In this document: positions 16,492-25,365 of the stretch, piece by piece
Layout: each line of letters opens with the position of its first letter
Numbering within the stretch: position 1 is the stretch's first letter
Source of the DNA: Pseudozobellia thermophila
Lineage (GTDB): Bacteria; Bacteroidota; Bacteroidia; Flavobacteriales; Flavobacteriaceae
Reading direction: 5' to 3'
Assembly (NCBI RefSeq): GCF_900141855.1
Contig: NZ_FQYU01000009.1
Span: forward strand, 84,155 to 148,154
Length of the DNA stretch: 64,000 nt
The notes under the pieces: model-generated
Database searches by the model: none
Told to the model about the DNA's origin: nothing
The model's input: the letters and a program-made list of their open reading frames with translations, nothing else
Program-made: the position numbers and the translations under genes

Positions 16492-17880
16492 TTATTTTTC
16501 ACACTTTATTTTGAACACAATGGTCTCTTCCCTTCTGTCGAGCTCGAACTTGTCGTCGCCACATGCCATTACCTTCCAATCCCCGACATAATTGGCCAAG
16601 GTTTCGCTCAATTTCGACAACGTGACCACATTGCCCGAAATTGACCAACTGCCTTCGTCGACCAAGGTTGCATCCGAATTGTATACGTGAAGGGACATTT
16701 CTGCGGAAAAATCGAGGTACAGTTCCTCGAAAAAAGAACCGTCTTCGTTCAGTATTTCCCATTTGCACTCCTTTAGGGATTCGATGATATGCTCCTCTGA
16801 GCATAAATTGGGCTCGTAATCGCAGGCCATCTCCAAGAGCATACGGTCGCCTTCTTCGTCGGTGAACAATGCGATTTTGCCCTCGCCTAGCCCATATACC
16901 CACCAAGACCCGTTAAAATCGGGAGCCTCGGCAAACTCCACCTTGAGGATGACCCGGTAATCGGAAACCCCGGTGCCCCATGTTCCTTCGGTGGCGTACC
17001 CATATTCGTCGCCCGCGATGACTTTTCCGCCTTCCTCAAAGGTCAGGAAATAGTAAGGATATTGTTCGGTGTTGTCTTGCTCCGATTTCTTCAATGGCCT
17101 GATCGACCATGGGCATTTGCCCAATAGCTTGTCCAACCCATCCTGTGTAAAATCGTCATCGTTATAATCGGCATCATCGTCTTCGTCACAGGTCGTCTTT
17201 GCCTCTTCTATAGCCTCGACAAGCTCGCTATTGTTATTGGCCGTAACCTTCTCGCCATTGCCATACCCGAAGGATACCGGAAATTCAAAGCTTATCAGGT
17301 CGCTTTCGCCAAGGCCTGCCAAAAACCTTCTGAACTGCATATCGCCGTCCAGTTTCAGGGTATTGAGCAATTGAAAGTCCGGATTGTACGTAAAAACCGT
17401 AAGCGGATAGATGACATCGATGCATTCGATGTCGTCGTCATTACCGCCCTCGATGCAAGACTGCGTTATCTCATAAAGCTCGTCCTCGTCGTTAACCGTC
17501 AGCTCGCTATAATCCGACAAGGTTACCGTAATGGGATAGACAATCGCCATATTACAGATTTCTTGTGCCAATTCGAGCGCATCCAACTTGGCTTCGACCA
17601 ACTCGAGGTCTCCCATGGAATCGACCTTGATTTCCAGCCCATTGACCACAACCGTATAAGGGAATTGGATACCCACACAACTGGCACCATCGACAATATT
17701 GTCGTACGAACCGTCGTTGTCGACCACCCTTTTTAGCAGCTCCAATTCATCGCCATGTGCGACAAGGGTCTTCTCGCTATCGACATCTTCCTCGAAAGGC
17801 TCCTCTTCCTGGCAAGAGACCAAAGCCATCGCAGCACCCAGTAGGAAAGTGCAAAACGAGAGTTTAAAACAGTTTTTCAT
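16492..17880 (-). CDS. acidic repeat lipoprotein, likely cell-surface
   Basis: 462 aa from the ATG at 17880; an open stretch upstream to 17925 is unlikely. The lipoprotein signal ends ALVSC, followed by QEEEPFEEDVDSE, an acidic surface-export tail. Four diverged repeats of about 45-60 residues follow (cores IQFPYTVVVNG, AIVYPITVTLSDY, DVIYPLTVFTYN and ISFEFPVSFGYGNG), each with a helix rich in Glu/Asp/Leu and most ending in Cys. The second half holds two lipocalin-like copies starting KCPWSI and ECKWEI, each with a Gly-x-Trp turn and ending in a conserved Cys. The protein is strongly acidic overall. It is divergent from the sigma/FecR/receptor operon; function unknown. Confidence 0.75.
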   Translation of the reverse strand: MKNCFKLSFCTFLLGAAMALVSCQEEEPFEEDVDSEKTLVAHGDELELLKRVVDNDGSYDNIVDGASCVGIQFPYTVVVNGLEIKVDSMGDLELVEAKLDALELAQEICNMAIVYPITVTLSDYSELTVNDEDELYEITQSCIEGGNDDDIECIDVIYPLTVFTYNPDFQLLNTLKLDGDMQFRRFLAGLGESDLISFEFPVSFGYGNGEKVTANNNSELVEAIEEAKTTCDEDDDADYNDDDFTQDGLDKLLGKCPWSIRPLKKSEQDNTEQYPYYFLTFEEGGKVIAGDEYGYATEGTWGTGVSDYRVILKVEFAEAPDFNGSWWVYGLGEGKIALFTDEEGDRMLLEMACDYEPNLCSEEHIIESLKECKWEILNEDGSFFEELYLDFSAEMSLHVYNSDATLVDEGSWSISGNVVTLSKLSETLANYVGDWKVMACGDDKFELDRREETIVFKIKCEK

Positions 17881-17939
17881 GCGATTTGGAATTTTGCGTC
17901 GTTTCGAAATTAAAACAACGGCCAATTAAAATACCCTAC

Positions 17940-17971
17940 TTGTCCCATTTCGGATTTTTAAAATATCTTTG
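17940..17971 (+). promoter_or_regulatory. promoter of the sigma factor operon
   Basis: TTG (17940-17942), a 21 bp spacer and TATCTTTG (17964-17971), a match to the Bacteroidota -7 consensus, 18 bp before the TTG start codon. It should drive sigma factor, FecR and receptor genes. Confidence 0.55.
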
Positions 17972-17988
17972 AACAAAACCGAGCCCAT

Positions 17989-18501
17989 TTGAAAACCGAA
18001 GACACAGACAATGTTTGCGAAGAGCAGGTCTTTAGCACCATCTTCAACGCTAATTCCAAAACGGTTTTTAATTATATATATTATAAATTCGGCAATGAGG
18101 AAAAAGCTTACGACGCCGTTCAGGAGGCTTTTGTAAAATTATGGGAGAACTGCGGCAAGGTTTCTCCGGCCAAGGCCAAGTCTTTTGTCTATACCGTAGC
18201 GAATAATCTGTACCTCAATGTGATAAAAGCCGAAAAAGTACGTTTAAAATATGCCGACCACCGTTTAAAGGCCACCAACGAATCTCCCGAATTTTTGATG
18301 GAGGAAAGTGAATTTAAGCAAAAACTGGACCGGGCGCTCAACGGTTTGCCCGAAAACCAACGGACCACATTTTTGCTGAACAGGATCGACGGAAAGAAAT
18401 ATGCCGAGATCGCCGAAATGGAAGGGGTAAGTATCAAGGCCATCGAAAAACGGATGCACTTGGCCCTCAAATCGCTACGCGAACAAATAGACGGTATTTA
18501 G
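17989..18501 (+). CDS. ECF-type RNA polymerase sigma factor
   Basis: 170 aa, TTG start at 17989. The sigma region 2 is visible (VFNYIYYKFGNEEKAYDAVQEAFVKLW, with the DAVQE helix) and region 4 near the end (LPENQRTTFLLNRIDGKKYAEIAEM then SIKAIEKRMHLAL), a helix-turn-helix. It is of the FecI-like type paired with FecR anti-sigma proteins in Bacteroidota, and the FecR gene follows after 53 bp. It likely recognises a promoter for its own locus or for the surface genes controlled by the receptor. Confidence 0.92.
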   Translation: MKTEDTDNVCEEQVFSTIFNANSKTVFNYIYYKFGNEEKAYDAVQEAFVKLWENCGKVSPAKAKSFVYTVANNLYLNVIKAEKVRLKYADHRLKATNESPEFLMEESEFKQKLDRALNGLPENQRTTFLLNRIDGKKYAEIAEMEGVSIKAIEKRMHLALKSLREQIDGI

Positions 18502-18554
18502 TACGGGTAGGGTTTTTACATACATGATTGTTATAGAGCATATAAGCTGAAGGA

Positions 18555-19457
18555 ATGCAAGAGAATTATTTGGCAAAATGGTTGAACGACGAACTTACGG
18601 AGTCGGAGCTCTCAGAATTCAAAAAAACTGACGAGTATGCCTCCTATGTTCGGATCTTAAGGGCTTCCGATCAATTGGAAGCTCCGGGTTTCGATGCCGA
18701 AAAAGCGCTTATGGCCCTAAAAAACCGTCGTACCTTAAACGAGACCAAGGTGGTTCGCCTGCATCCGTTCAAGAAATTTTTAAGCGTAGCCGCCGCGGTT
18801 GCCGTGGTCATGTTGGGCGCCTATTTCTATTCAAACACCCTTGACGAAAATATAGTTACGGGATTTGCCGAGAACAAAGAGATCGTATTGCCCGACAGTT
18901 CGGAGGTTATTCTCAATGCCGGATCGCAACTTACCTTCAACGAACACAGCTGGGAAGACAACAGAAATGTCAGGTTGGATGGCGAGGCCTTTTTTAAGGT
19001 CGCCAAGGGTGAGCGATTTACCGTGGCCACCGACGCGGGGACCATTACCGTTTTGGGAACCCAATTTAACATCACCCAACGGCAAGGTATTTTTCAGGTC
19101 GTCTGCTTTGAAGGCTTGGTCGGCGTCACCTACCAAGGCAAGGAGACCCAACTGCCCGCCGGAAACATTTTTAAGGTTATCGACGGAAAGATAATACCCA
19201 CCGGGGCACCGACCGGTTCCGAGCCTTCTTGGTTGCACAAAGAGAGTTCCTTCAAAAGTGTGCCCCTTAAGTACGTTCTGGCCGAATTCGAAAGACAACA
19301 CAACCTTGAGGTCGAGACCCAAAACATCAACGGCGACCAACTGTTCACGGGTACATTTAGCAATACCGATAAGGAACTGGCGTTGAAAAGCATTTGTACG
19401 CCTTCGCAAATAAAGTTTAAATTTGAGGGCACCAAAGTGCTCTTCTATGGCGAATAA
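18555..19457 (+). CDS. FecR-family anti-sigma factor
   Basis: 300 aa. A short cytosolic N-terminal part (binds the sigma factor) is followed by one membrane helix (FLSVAAAVAVVMLGAYFY, about residues 75-92). The periplasmic FecR domain shows VLPDSSEVILNAGSQLTFN, then VRLDGEAFFKVAKG, TVLGTQFNIT and VVCFEGLVGV, the family blocks. The C-terminal DUF4974-like part (SSFKSVPLKYVLAEFERQHNLEVE) resembles a secretin/TonB short domain. It should hold the sigma factor inactive until the receptor signals. It overlaps the receptor gene by 11 bp. Confidence 0.93.
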   Translation: MQENYLAKWLNDELTESELSEFKKTDEYASYVRILRASDQLEAPGFDAEKALMALKNRRTLNETKVVRLHPFKKFLSVAAAVAVVMLGAYFYSNTLDENIVTGFAENKEIVLPDSSEVILNAGSQLTFNEHSWEDNRNVRLDGEAFFKVAKGERFTVATDAGTITVLGTQFNITQRQGIFQVVCFEGLVGVTYQGKETQLPAGNIFKVIDGKIIPTGAPTGSEPSWLHKESSFKSVPLKYVLAEFERQHNLEVETQNINGDQLFTGTFSNTDKELALKSICTPSQIKFKFEGTKVLFYGE

Positions 19458-21969
19458 AATCTACCGTTTTTTTATTGTTTGCCTAGGCCTCGCTTTCTTG
19501 ACCCTACCTTCCAAAACAAAGGCCCAAGAAGTTTCCGATTACATTCTGTTGACCGAGCTGCTCGGCGACCTCGAACAGGAACACGATATCAAGTTCTCTT
19601 ATGTGGACCAAAACATCGAACGGTTAAAAATAAAAAAACCGGCTTCGAAGGCCTTGGAATCCATTCTCGCTGAAATAGAGGCACAGACCCAACTGCGCTT
19701 CGAAAAGCTAAGCGCACGCTACTATGCCCTTACCCTAAACGAGGCCTTGGATATTTGCGCGACGGTCTTGGACAATTTTAGGCAAAACACGGTAAGTGGC
19801 GCCACGGTTGAAGTCTTGAGTAGCGACATAGCCATAGTTACCGATGGCAACGGCCATTTTGCATTACAGGACATCCCCAAGGATGCGGTGTTGCGCATCG
19901 CCCATATGGGCTTTAAAAACCTCATCGTCAAGGCCTCCGACCTAACCGGACAATCCCCCTGTAAAACCTTGCTGTTGGCCCAATTCTACCATCAACTGGA
20001 AGAAGTCGTGGTCTACGATTACCTGACCAAGGGACTTGTAAAGCAACCCGATGGAAGCATCGAAATGAGCAATGGGGAAATGGGTATCCTTCCGGGTTTG
20101 ACCGAGCCCGATGTACTCCAGGGAATACAGGCCCTGCCAGGTATAAAAAGCATCGACGAAACCGTATCGGACATCAACATTAGAGGAGGCAGCAACGACC
20201 AGAACCTCATTCTTTGGGACGGTATAAAAATGTACCAATCCGGGCATTTTTTCGGACTCATTTCTGCCTTTAACCCCTATTTGACGGAAAAGGTTTCCCT
20301 GATCAAAAACGGCACCAGCAGCCAATACGGCGATGGGGTGAGCGGTATTATCGACATGCATACCAAAAACGAAGTGGCCGATCGGTATTACGGCGGCGCC
20401 GGTTTTAACCTCATCGGTGGCGATGCCTTTGGCCACATCCCCATAAAGGACAACCTTGCGGTGCAGTTTTCGGCGAGGCGATCCCTTACCGACCTGGTCG
20501 ACACCCCTACCTACAAAAAATTCTTTACCCGGGCATTCGACGAAAACGAAATGGCACAGGATGGCAATTTCTACTTTTACGATTTTACCGGAAAGGTACT
20601 TTACGACATCAACGAAGTACAAAAAATACGCTTGAGCTTTATCAATATCAACAATCTCTTGGATTATTCAGAGCATGGAATGGATGGCGGAACCCCGACC
20701 CAGAGTGCACTTGACCAAACCAACCTTTCGTTCGGCACAAGCCTGATAAGCGAATGGGGCGAAAAATTCTCGACCCAAGTCAACGCCTATTACACCCGGT
20801 ACGACCTCAAGGCCGAAAATAGGGGCTCCAACGCCCAACAAGTTCTCTTCCAGAACAACAGGGTCGAAGAGACCTCGGCCAAACTGAACACCATCTACCG
20901 GCCCAATACGAAGCTGAGCTGGCTGAACGGATATCAGTTTAGCGAGACGGGCATTGCGAACGGAACCAATGTCACCCAACCCCCTTTTCAAAGTAACGTA
21001 CGCGATATAGTACGCAGCCATGCCCTATTTACGGAATTTACCTATACCGCCGACAAACAAAGATTATTCTTGCAAGGAGGCCTGCGGTTCAATATCTTAA
21101 CGAACCCCGGGTCTTATGAAGAGTTCATTGTCGAACCCCGACTCAGCCTCAACTATAGGTTGACCTCCCAGTTGAAATTAGTGGCCTTAGGAGAATTTAA
21201 AAGCCAGGCCACCAATCAAATTTTGGATTTGGAACAAAATTTTTTGGGCATAGAAAAAAGGAGGTGGATCGTTTCAGATGGCGAAACCCTGCCCATCACC
21301 AAAAGTAAGCAGGGTTCCCTGGGACTAAACTACGACACCCGGCACCTCTACATCGGGGCCGAGGCATTTTACAAGGAAGTAAACGGCATAAGCACGCTTA
21401 CCCAAGGCTTTCAGAACCAAGACCAGTTCAATGGGGAGATCGGCAGCTACGAGGTTAAGGGCATTGAATTTCTCATTAACCGCAAAACGGATCATTATAG
21501 TATTTGGGCCAGCTATACCTTTAATGTCAACAATTACCATTTTCCCGACCTCATGCCACCCAAATTTCCCAACAACCTGGATATCAAGCACGCTGTCACC
21601 TTGGCCGGAACGTATACCTTGGACCATTTCAAAGTGGGGGTCGGACTTAATTACCACACCGGAAGGCCTTTTACCGAGCCAACCGACGACGCTCCCATCG
21701 ACACTACCTTTTTTCCCTACCGCATCAATTACAAGGAGGCCAACAGTAGTCGGCTTCCCGAATATTTACGCGCCGACTTTTCGGCCACCTACAACTTCGA
21801 TCTAAGCGAAACCCTTAAGGCCTCGGCCGGCATATCGGTACTGAACCTTACCAACCGAAAGAACACCCTGAACACCTACTATCAACTTAACGAACAAAAC
21901 GAAATGGAGTCGGTTACCACAACCTCCTTGGGCCTAACACCGAATGTCAGCTTTAGGATCAGGTTCTAA
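19447..21969 (+). CDS. TonB-dependent receptor with N-terminal signalling domain
   Basis: 840 aa from the ATG at 19447, inside the end of fecR. A signal peptide ends near PSKTKAQ. Residues about 30-95 form an STN-like domain (LLTELLGDLEQEHDIKFSYV), the part that talks to FecR. Next are a carboxypeptidase-like regulatory domain (VSGATVEVLSS, TDGNGHFALQDIP), a plug (GLTEPDVLQGIQALPGIK, INIRGGSNDQN) and a beta barrel ending in Phe after VSFRIRF. No SusD gene follows, so it is not a standard glycan-uptake pair. The ligand is unknown; siderophore-type uptake with surface signalling is possible. Confidence 0.93.
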   Translation: MANKIYRFFIVCLGLAFLTLPSKTKAQEVSDYILLTELLGDLEQEHDIKFSYVDQNIERLKIKKPASKALESILAEIEAQTQLRFEKLSARYYALTLNEALDICATVLDNFRQNTVSGATVEVLSSDIAIVTDGNGHFALQDIPKDAVLRIAHMGFKNLIVKASDLTGQSPCKTLLLAQFYHQLEEVVVYDYLTKGLVKQPDGSIEMSNGEMGILPGLTEPDVLQGIQALPGIKSIDETVSDINIRGGSNDQNLILWDGIKMYQSGHFFGLISAFNPYLTEKVSLIKNGTSSQYGDGVSGIIDMHTKNEVADRYYGGAGFNLIGGDAFGHIPIKDNLAVQFSARRSLTDLVDTPTYKKFFTRAFDENEMAQDGNFYFYDFTGKVLYDINEVQKIRLSFININNLLDYSEHGMDGGTPTQSALDQTNLSFGTSLISEWGEKFSTQVNAYYTRYDLKAENRGSNAQQVLFQNNRVEETSAKLNTIYRPNTKLSWLNGYQFSETGIANGTNVTQPPFQSNVRDIVRSHALFTEFTYTADKQRLFLQGGLRFNILTNPGSYEEFIVEPRLSLNYRLTSQLKLVALGEFKSQATNQILDLEQNFLGIEKRRWIVSDGETLPITKSKQGSLGLNYDTRHLYIGAEAFYKEVNGISTLTQGFQNQDQFNGEIGSYEVKGIEFLINRKTDHYSIWASYTFNVNNYHFPDLMPPKFPNNLDIKHAVTLAGTYTLDHFKVGVGLNYHTGRPFTEPTDDAPIDTTFFPYRINYKEANSSRLPEYLRADFSATYNFDLSETLKASAGISVLNLTNRKNTLNTYYQLNEQNEMESVTTTSLGLTPNVSFRIRF

Positions 21970-22247
21970 GACAAACACGGTGTAAACCACCCCGCCCTTC
22001 GGTCGGAAACGTTTTTTGCACCGGCCCAAGAAAGTGTATTTTTTAGTTTCCGGAATGGCAAGCAAGACCAAAGAAGTCCGGTAGCTCCCGGCCATCCTGC
22101 CCTTGGCACATGCCCCACATCAGCTGGTATCGGCCTGTTGACCAAAGCATTCCCATATACAAAACAGTTAGGCCACCATGGCCTGCTTGCCTTTCGCTAC
22201 CATTCACCTTATCTTATGCCTAAAAGAATGCAAAAAACTATCTCCCA

Positions 22248-22934
22248 ATGAAAAAACAAAGACCCAAAGTTCTATTTTTTGATGTAAACGAAACCTTACT
22301 GGACCTCGCCCCCATGAAAAAAAAGATGGCCCATGTATTGGGAGGGAATGGCAATTTATTGTCGTTGTGGTTTACCACGCTGCTCCAATATACCTTGGTT
22401 ACATCGGCCAGTGGGCGTTATAAGGATTTTGTGGACATCGGGGCGGCTACCCTACAAATGGTCGCTGCCAACCACGGAATGGCACTGACGAAGAAAGAGG
22501 CCAGGCAAAGCGTAAGTTCGTCCCTGCTATCCCTGCCCGCGCACCCCGAAGTAAAAGGGGCGTTGACAGCCTTGAAAAAGGCAGGTTACAGGCTCGCGGC
22601 CTTTACCAACGGTTCGAACGAAGGGGTCAAGGCCCAATTCGAATTTGCCGGTCTTACCGACCATTTCGAAGAAAGGCTAAGTGTCGAGGACGCGGGAAAG
22701 TCCAAGCCCTTCGGTGAAGCCTACGAATGGGCGGCCCGTACGATGAATGTCGATCCGGAAGACTGCATGATGATCGCCGCCCATGGCTGGGACGTTGCCG
22801 GAGCCCAATGGGCCGGCTGGCGCGCCGCATTTATCGAACGCCCGGGGCAACAATTGTTTCCACTGGCGCCCCGAGCGGAAATTGTGGAAACGGATCTAAT
22901 GAAGGTTGCCGACATCCTTATCGAATACCGATAG
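22248..22934 (+). CDS. HAD-family hydrolase, type II haloacid dehalogenase-like
   Basis: 228 aa. Motif I is LFFDVNETLLDL with the nucleophile Asp, motif II is AAFTNGSNE, motif III Lys is in AGKSKPFGEAY and motif IV is MIAAHGWDVAGAQWAG with the usual His-Gly-x-Asp. The spacing fits haloacid dehalogenase type II enzymes, which hydrolyse L-2-haloacids; activity on other substrates is possible. It is convergent with argS with 20 bp between stops. Confidence 0.88.
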   Translation: MKKQRPKVLFFDVNETLLDLAPMKKKMAHVLGGNGNLLSLWFTTLLQYTLVTSASGRYKDFVDIGAATLQMVAANHGMALTKKEARQSVSSSLLSLPAHPEVKGALTALKKAGYRLAAFTNGSNEGVKAQFEFAGLTDHFEERLSVEDAGKSKPFGEAYEWAARTMNVDPEDCMMIAAHGWDVAGAQWAGWRAAFIERPGQQLFPLAPRAEIVETDLMKVADILIEYR

Positions 22935-22954
22935 CAAGCCAACAAGAAAATGGC

Positions 22955-24739
22955 CTACATGCGCTCGGGCACCCCGATTCCCAATAATTTAAAGGCCGAG
23001 GCGATCACCTCGCCCACCTTTTTGGCCAATTTGACCCGAAACGCCTTTTTGGTCCGGTCGGCTTCCCCCAAAATGGAAACCTGCTGATAGAACGAGTTAA
23101 ACTCCTTCACCAGGTCGTAGGTGTAGTTGGCAATCAGGGCCGGACTGTAATTTTCGGCGGCCAACTGAATGGTTTCGGGATATAACTGCAGTTGCTTGAT
23201 CAGTTCCTTCTCCTTCGGATGAAGTTCGGTTACACTTGCCGGACCTTCGTCAAAGGCACCGGTTTCTTCCGCCTTTCTTAATATCGACTGGATCCTTGCG
23301 TAGGTGTACTGGATAAACGGCCCCGTATTCCCTTGAAAATCCACCGACTCTTCCGGGTCGAACAGGATTCGTTTTTTGGGATCGACTTTCAAAATGTAAT
23401 ATTTTAAGGCCCCGAGCCCGATCATCTTATAAAGTTCTCGCTTCTGCGCTTCGGAGTAATCTTCCAATTTGCCCAGCTCAGCCGCAATATCGGCCGCGGT
23501 CTGGGCCATTTCCTGCATCAGGTCGTCGGCGTCGACAACCGTCCCCTCCCTACTCTTCATCTTTCCGCTCGGCAAATCGACCATACCGTAGCTCAAATGG
23601 TGTAGTTTTTCCGACCAGGAAAAGCCCAATTTTTTAAGTATCAGGAACAGCACCTTAAAATGATAGTCTTGTTCGTTGCCAACGGTATATACCATACCGT
23701 TGACATCGGGGTGGTCCTTTACCCGTTGAATGGCCGTACCGATGTCTTGGGTCATGTACACCGCCGTACCATCGGAACGCAATACGATCTTCTCGTCGAG
23801 GCCTTCGTCCGTCAGGTCGATCCAGACACTTCCGTCCTCCTTCCTGTAAAATACCCCTTTCTCAAGGCCTTGGGCCACTACGTCCTTACCCAACAGATAG
23901 GTATCGCTTTCGTAGTAGAGCGTGTCAAAATCGACTCCCAGGTTTTTATAGGTTTCTTCGAACCCCTCGTATACCCACCCGTTCATTTTTTTCCACAAGG
24001 CTACGACCTCATCGTCTCCGGCTTCCCACTTTCGCAGCATTTCCTGGGCTTCCAAAAGGATCGGGGCCTCCTTTTCGGCCACTTCCTTGTCGACACCTTG
24101 GGCCACCATCGCGGCAATTTCCTCCTTATAGGCCTTATCGAAGGCCACGTAATAGTTGCCCACCAATTTATCGCCCTTGAGTCCGGTACTTTCAGGCGTT
24201 TCACCGTTCCCGAAGCGCTTCCAGGCCAACATACTCTTACATATATGGATGCCCCGGTCGTTGATGATCTGTGTTTTGTACACCTTATTACCGGAAGCCT
24301 TTAGGATCTCGGATACGGAATAGCCCAAAAGATTGTTTCTTATATGCCCCAGGTGCAGGGGTTTGTTGGTATTCGGCGAAGAATACTCCACCATGACGGC
24401 ACCGCTGTCGTTGCTGGCGGCATATCCGTAGTCGGCCACATCTTGGATCTGTCCGAAAAAATCGATGTAAAACGAATCGTCAATAACGATATTCAAAAAG
24501 CCCTTGATCACGTTATAACCCGAAACGGCCTGGACCTGATCTTTCAGATAGGCCCCGATCTGCTCCCCGATCTGGGCCGGATTTCCCTTTACATAACGCA
24601 GCATGGGAAAAACCACTACCGTGATGTCCCCTTCAAAATCCTTTCGTGTCGGCTGAAATTCTACTTGAGGTAATTCTACCGAAAACAGTTCGGCCACCGC
24701 TTCCTTTACCTTTGCTTCCAAAATCGTCTCAATACCCAT
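22955..24739 (-). CDS. argS: arginyl-tRNA synthetase
   Basis: 594 aa from the ATG at 24739; nine upstream residues in frame are not needed. Class I synthetase for Arg. The HIGH-type motif HLGHIRNNLLG sits in SSPNTNKPLHLGH, and the KMSKS-like motif is GKMKSREGTVVDADD. The N-terminal Add-1 domain and the C-terminal anticodon domain (YTYARIQSILRKA ... EFNSFYQQVSIL) are complete. A CAAAACTA at 24764-24771 reads as a -7 box on the minus strand. Confidence 0.98.
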   Translation of the reverse strand: MGIETILEAKVKEAVAELFSVELPQVEFQPTRKDFEGDITVVVFPMLRYVKGNPAQIGEQIGAYLKDQVQAVSGYNVIKGFLNIVIDDSFYIDFFGQIQDVADYGYAASNDSGAVMVEYSSPNTNKPLHLGHIRNNLLGYSVSEILKASGNKVYKTQIINDRGIHICKSMLAWKRFGNGETPESTGLKGDKLVGNYYVAFDKAYKEEIAAMVAQGVDKEVAEKEAPILLEAQEMLRKWEAGDDEVVALWKKMNGWVYEGFEETYKNLGVDFDTLYYESDTYLLGKDVVAQGLEKGVFYRKEDGSVWIDLTDEGLDEKIVLRSDGTAVYMTQDIGTAIQRVKDHPDVNGMVYTVGNEQDYHFKVLFLILKKLGFSWSEKLHHLSYGMVDLPSGKMKSREGTVVDADDLMQEMAQTAADIAAELGKLEDYSEAQKRELYKMIGLGALKYYILKVDPKKRILFDPEESVDFQGNTGPFIQYTYARIQSILRKAEETGAFDEGPASVTELHPKEKELIKQLQLYPETIQLAAENYSPALIANYTYDLVKEFNSFYQQVSILGEADRTKKAFRVKLAKKVGEVIASAFKLLGIGVPERM

Positions 24740-24915
24740 GGGTTCTTCTCGTATATAAGGTTGCAAAACTAATCATTTTTGTGCTTTTCCATTGCTGTTG
24801 CGTCCAGATTCGTTCGGAAAGGGTCCGAAGGACTTCACGGTTTTCAGTATCTTTATTGAAATAGCGGTCCATCCGATTTTTTCATAAGTCAAGATAGGCC
24901 ATAAGCCAAGTCATT

Positions 24916-25341
24916 ATGCTGCTCAACGTATCGTATTCCAACAAGGAACTTACCCGAAAAATAGACCGTGCCGTAGGCAAGCCCTTTACACTCAGACAAC
25001 GTTGGGCCATGGGCGGTATCGGTTCGCCCAGGTTGTTCATCACCGAAACGAGTACCGAAATCAGAAACCTGCTCATTCTCGACAACCATCGGGATCAGTG
25101 CAACATTGAAATGCGCCCAAAGGGCATTGTGGTAAGGTTTAGGTCTTTGCTTGAAACTTTTGCCCTGGTGATCCCCTACTACAAATTGGCCGTATACAAA
25201 GGCAATTCGGCGACATATACCCTTCACCGCGACCATCATTTTATAAGGATAACGGGCGACACCAAGGCCGTCCAACAGTTTTTCAAAAAGCTTTTGGGTT
25301 ACAAGGCGGACAATGCCCCAACCCCAATCGAAGACCTATAG
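24916..25341 (+). CDS. conserved hypothetical protein
   Basis: 141 aa, no signal peptide or membrane segment. It has alternating strands with Ile/Val/Phe-rich core (GSPRLFITETSTEIRN, GIVVRFRSLLETFALVIPYYKL, HHFIRITGDTKAVQQFF), suggesting a small beta-rich fold with a C-terminal helix, somewhat PH-like, but I do not recognise a family. It is 24 bp upstream of the epimerase-like gene in the same direction. Confidence 0.6.
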   Translation: MLLNVSYSNKELTRKIDRAVGKPFTLRQRWAMGGIGSPRLFITETSTEIRNLLILDNHRDQCNIEMRPKGIVVRFRSLLETFALVIPYYKLAVYKGNSATYTLHRDHHFIRITGDTKAVQQFFKKLLGYKADNAPTPIEDL

Positions 25342-25365
25342 GGCCGAACCCCGTAAAACATCCCC

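Noticed and set aside
19447..21969. SusC/SusD polysaccharide utilisation locus
   Set aside because: There is no SusD gene and no glycoside hydrolase next to the receptor; the STN domain and FecR/sigma pair fit signalling uptake instead.
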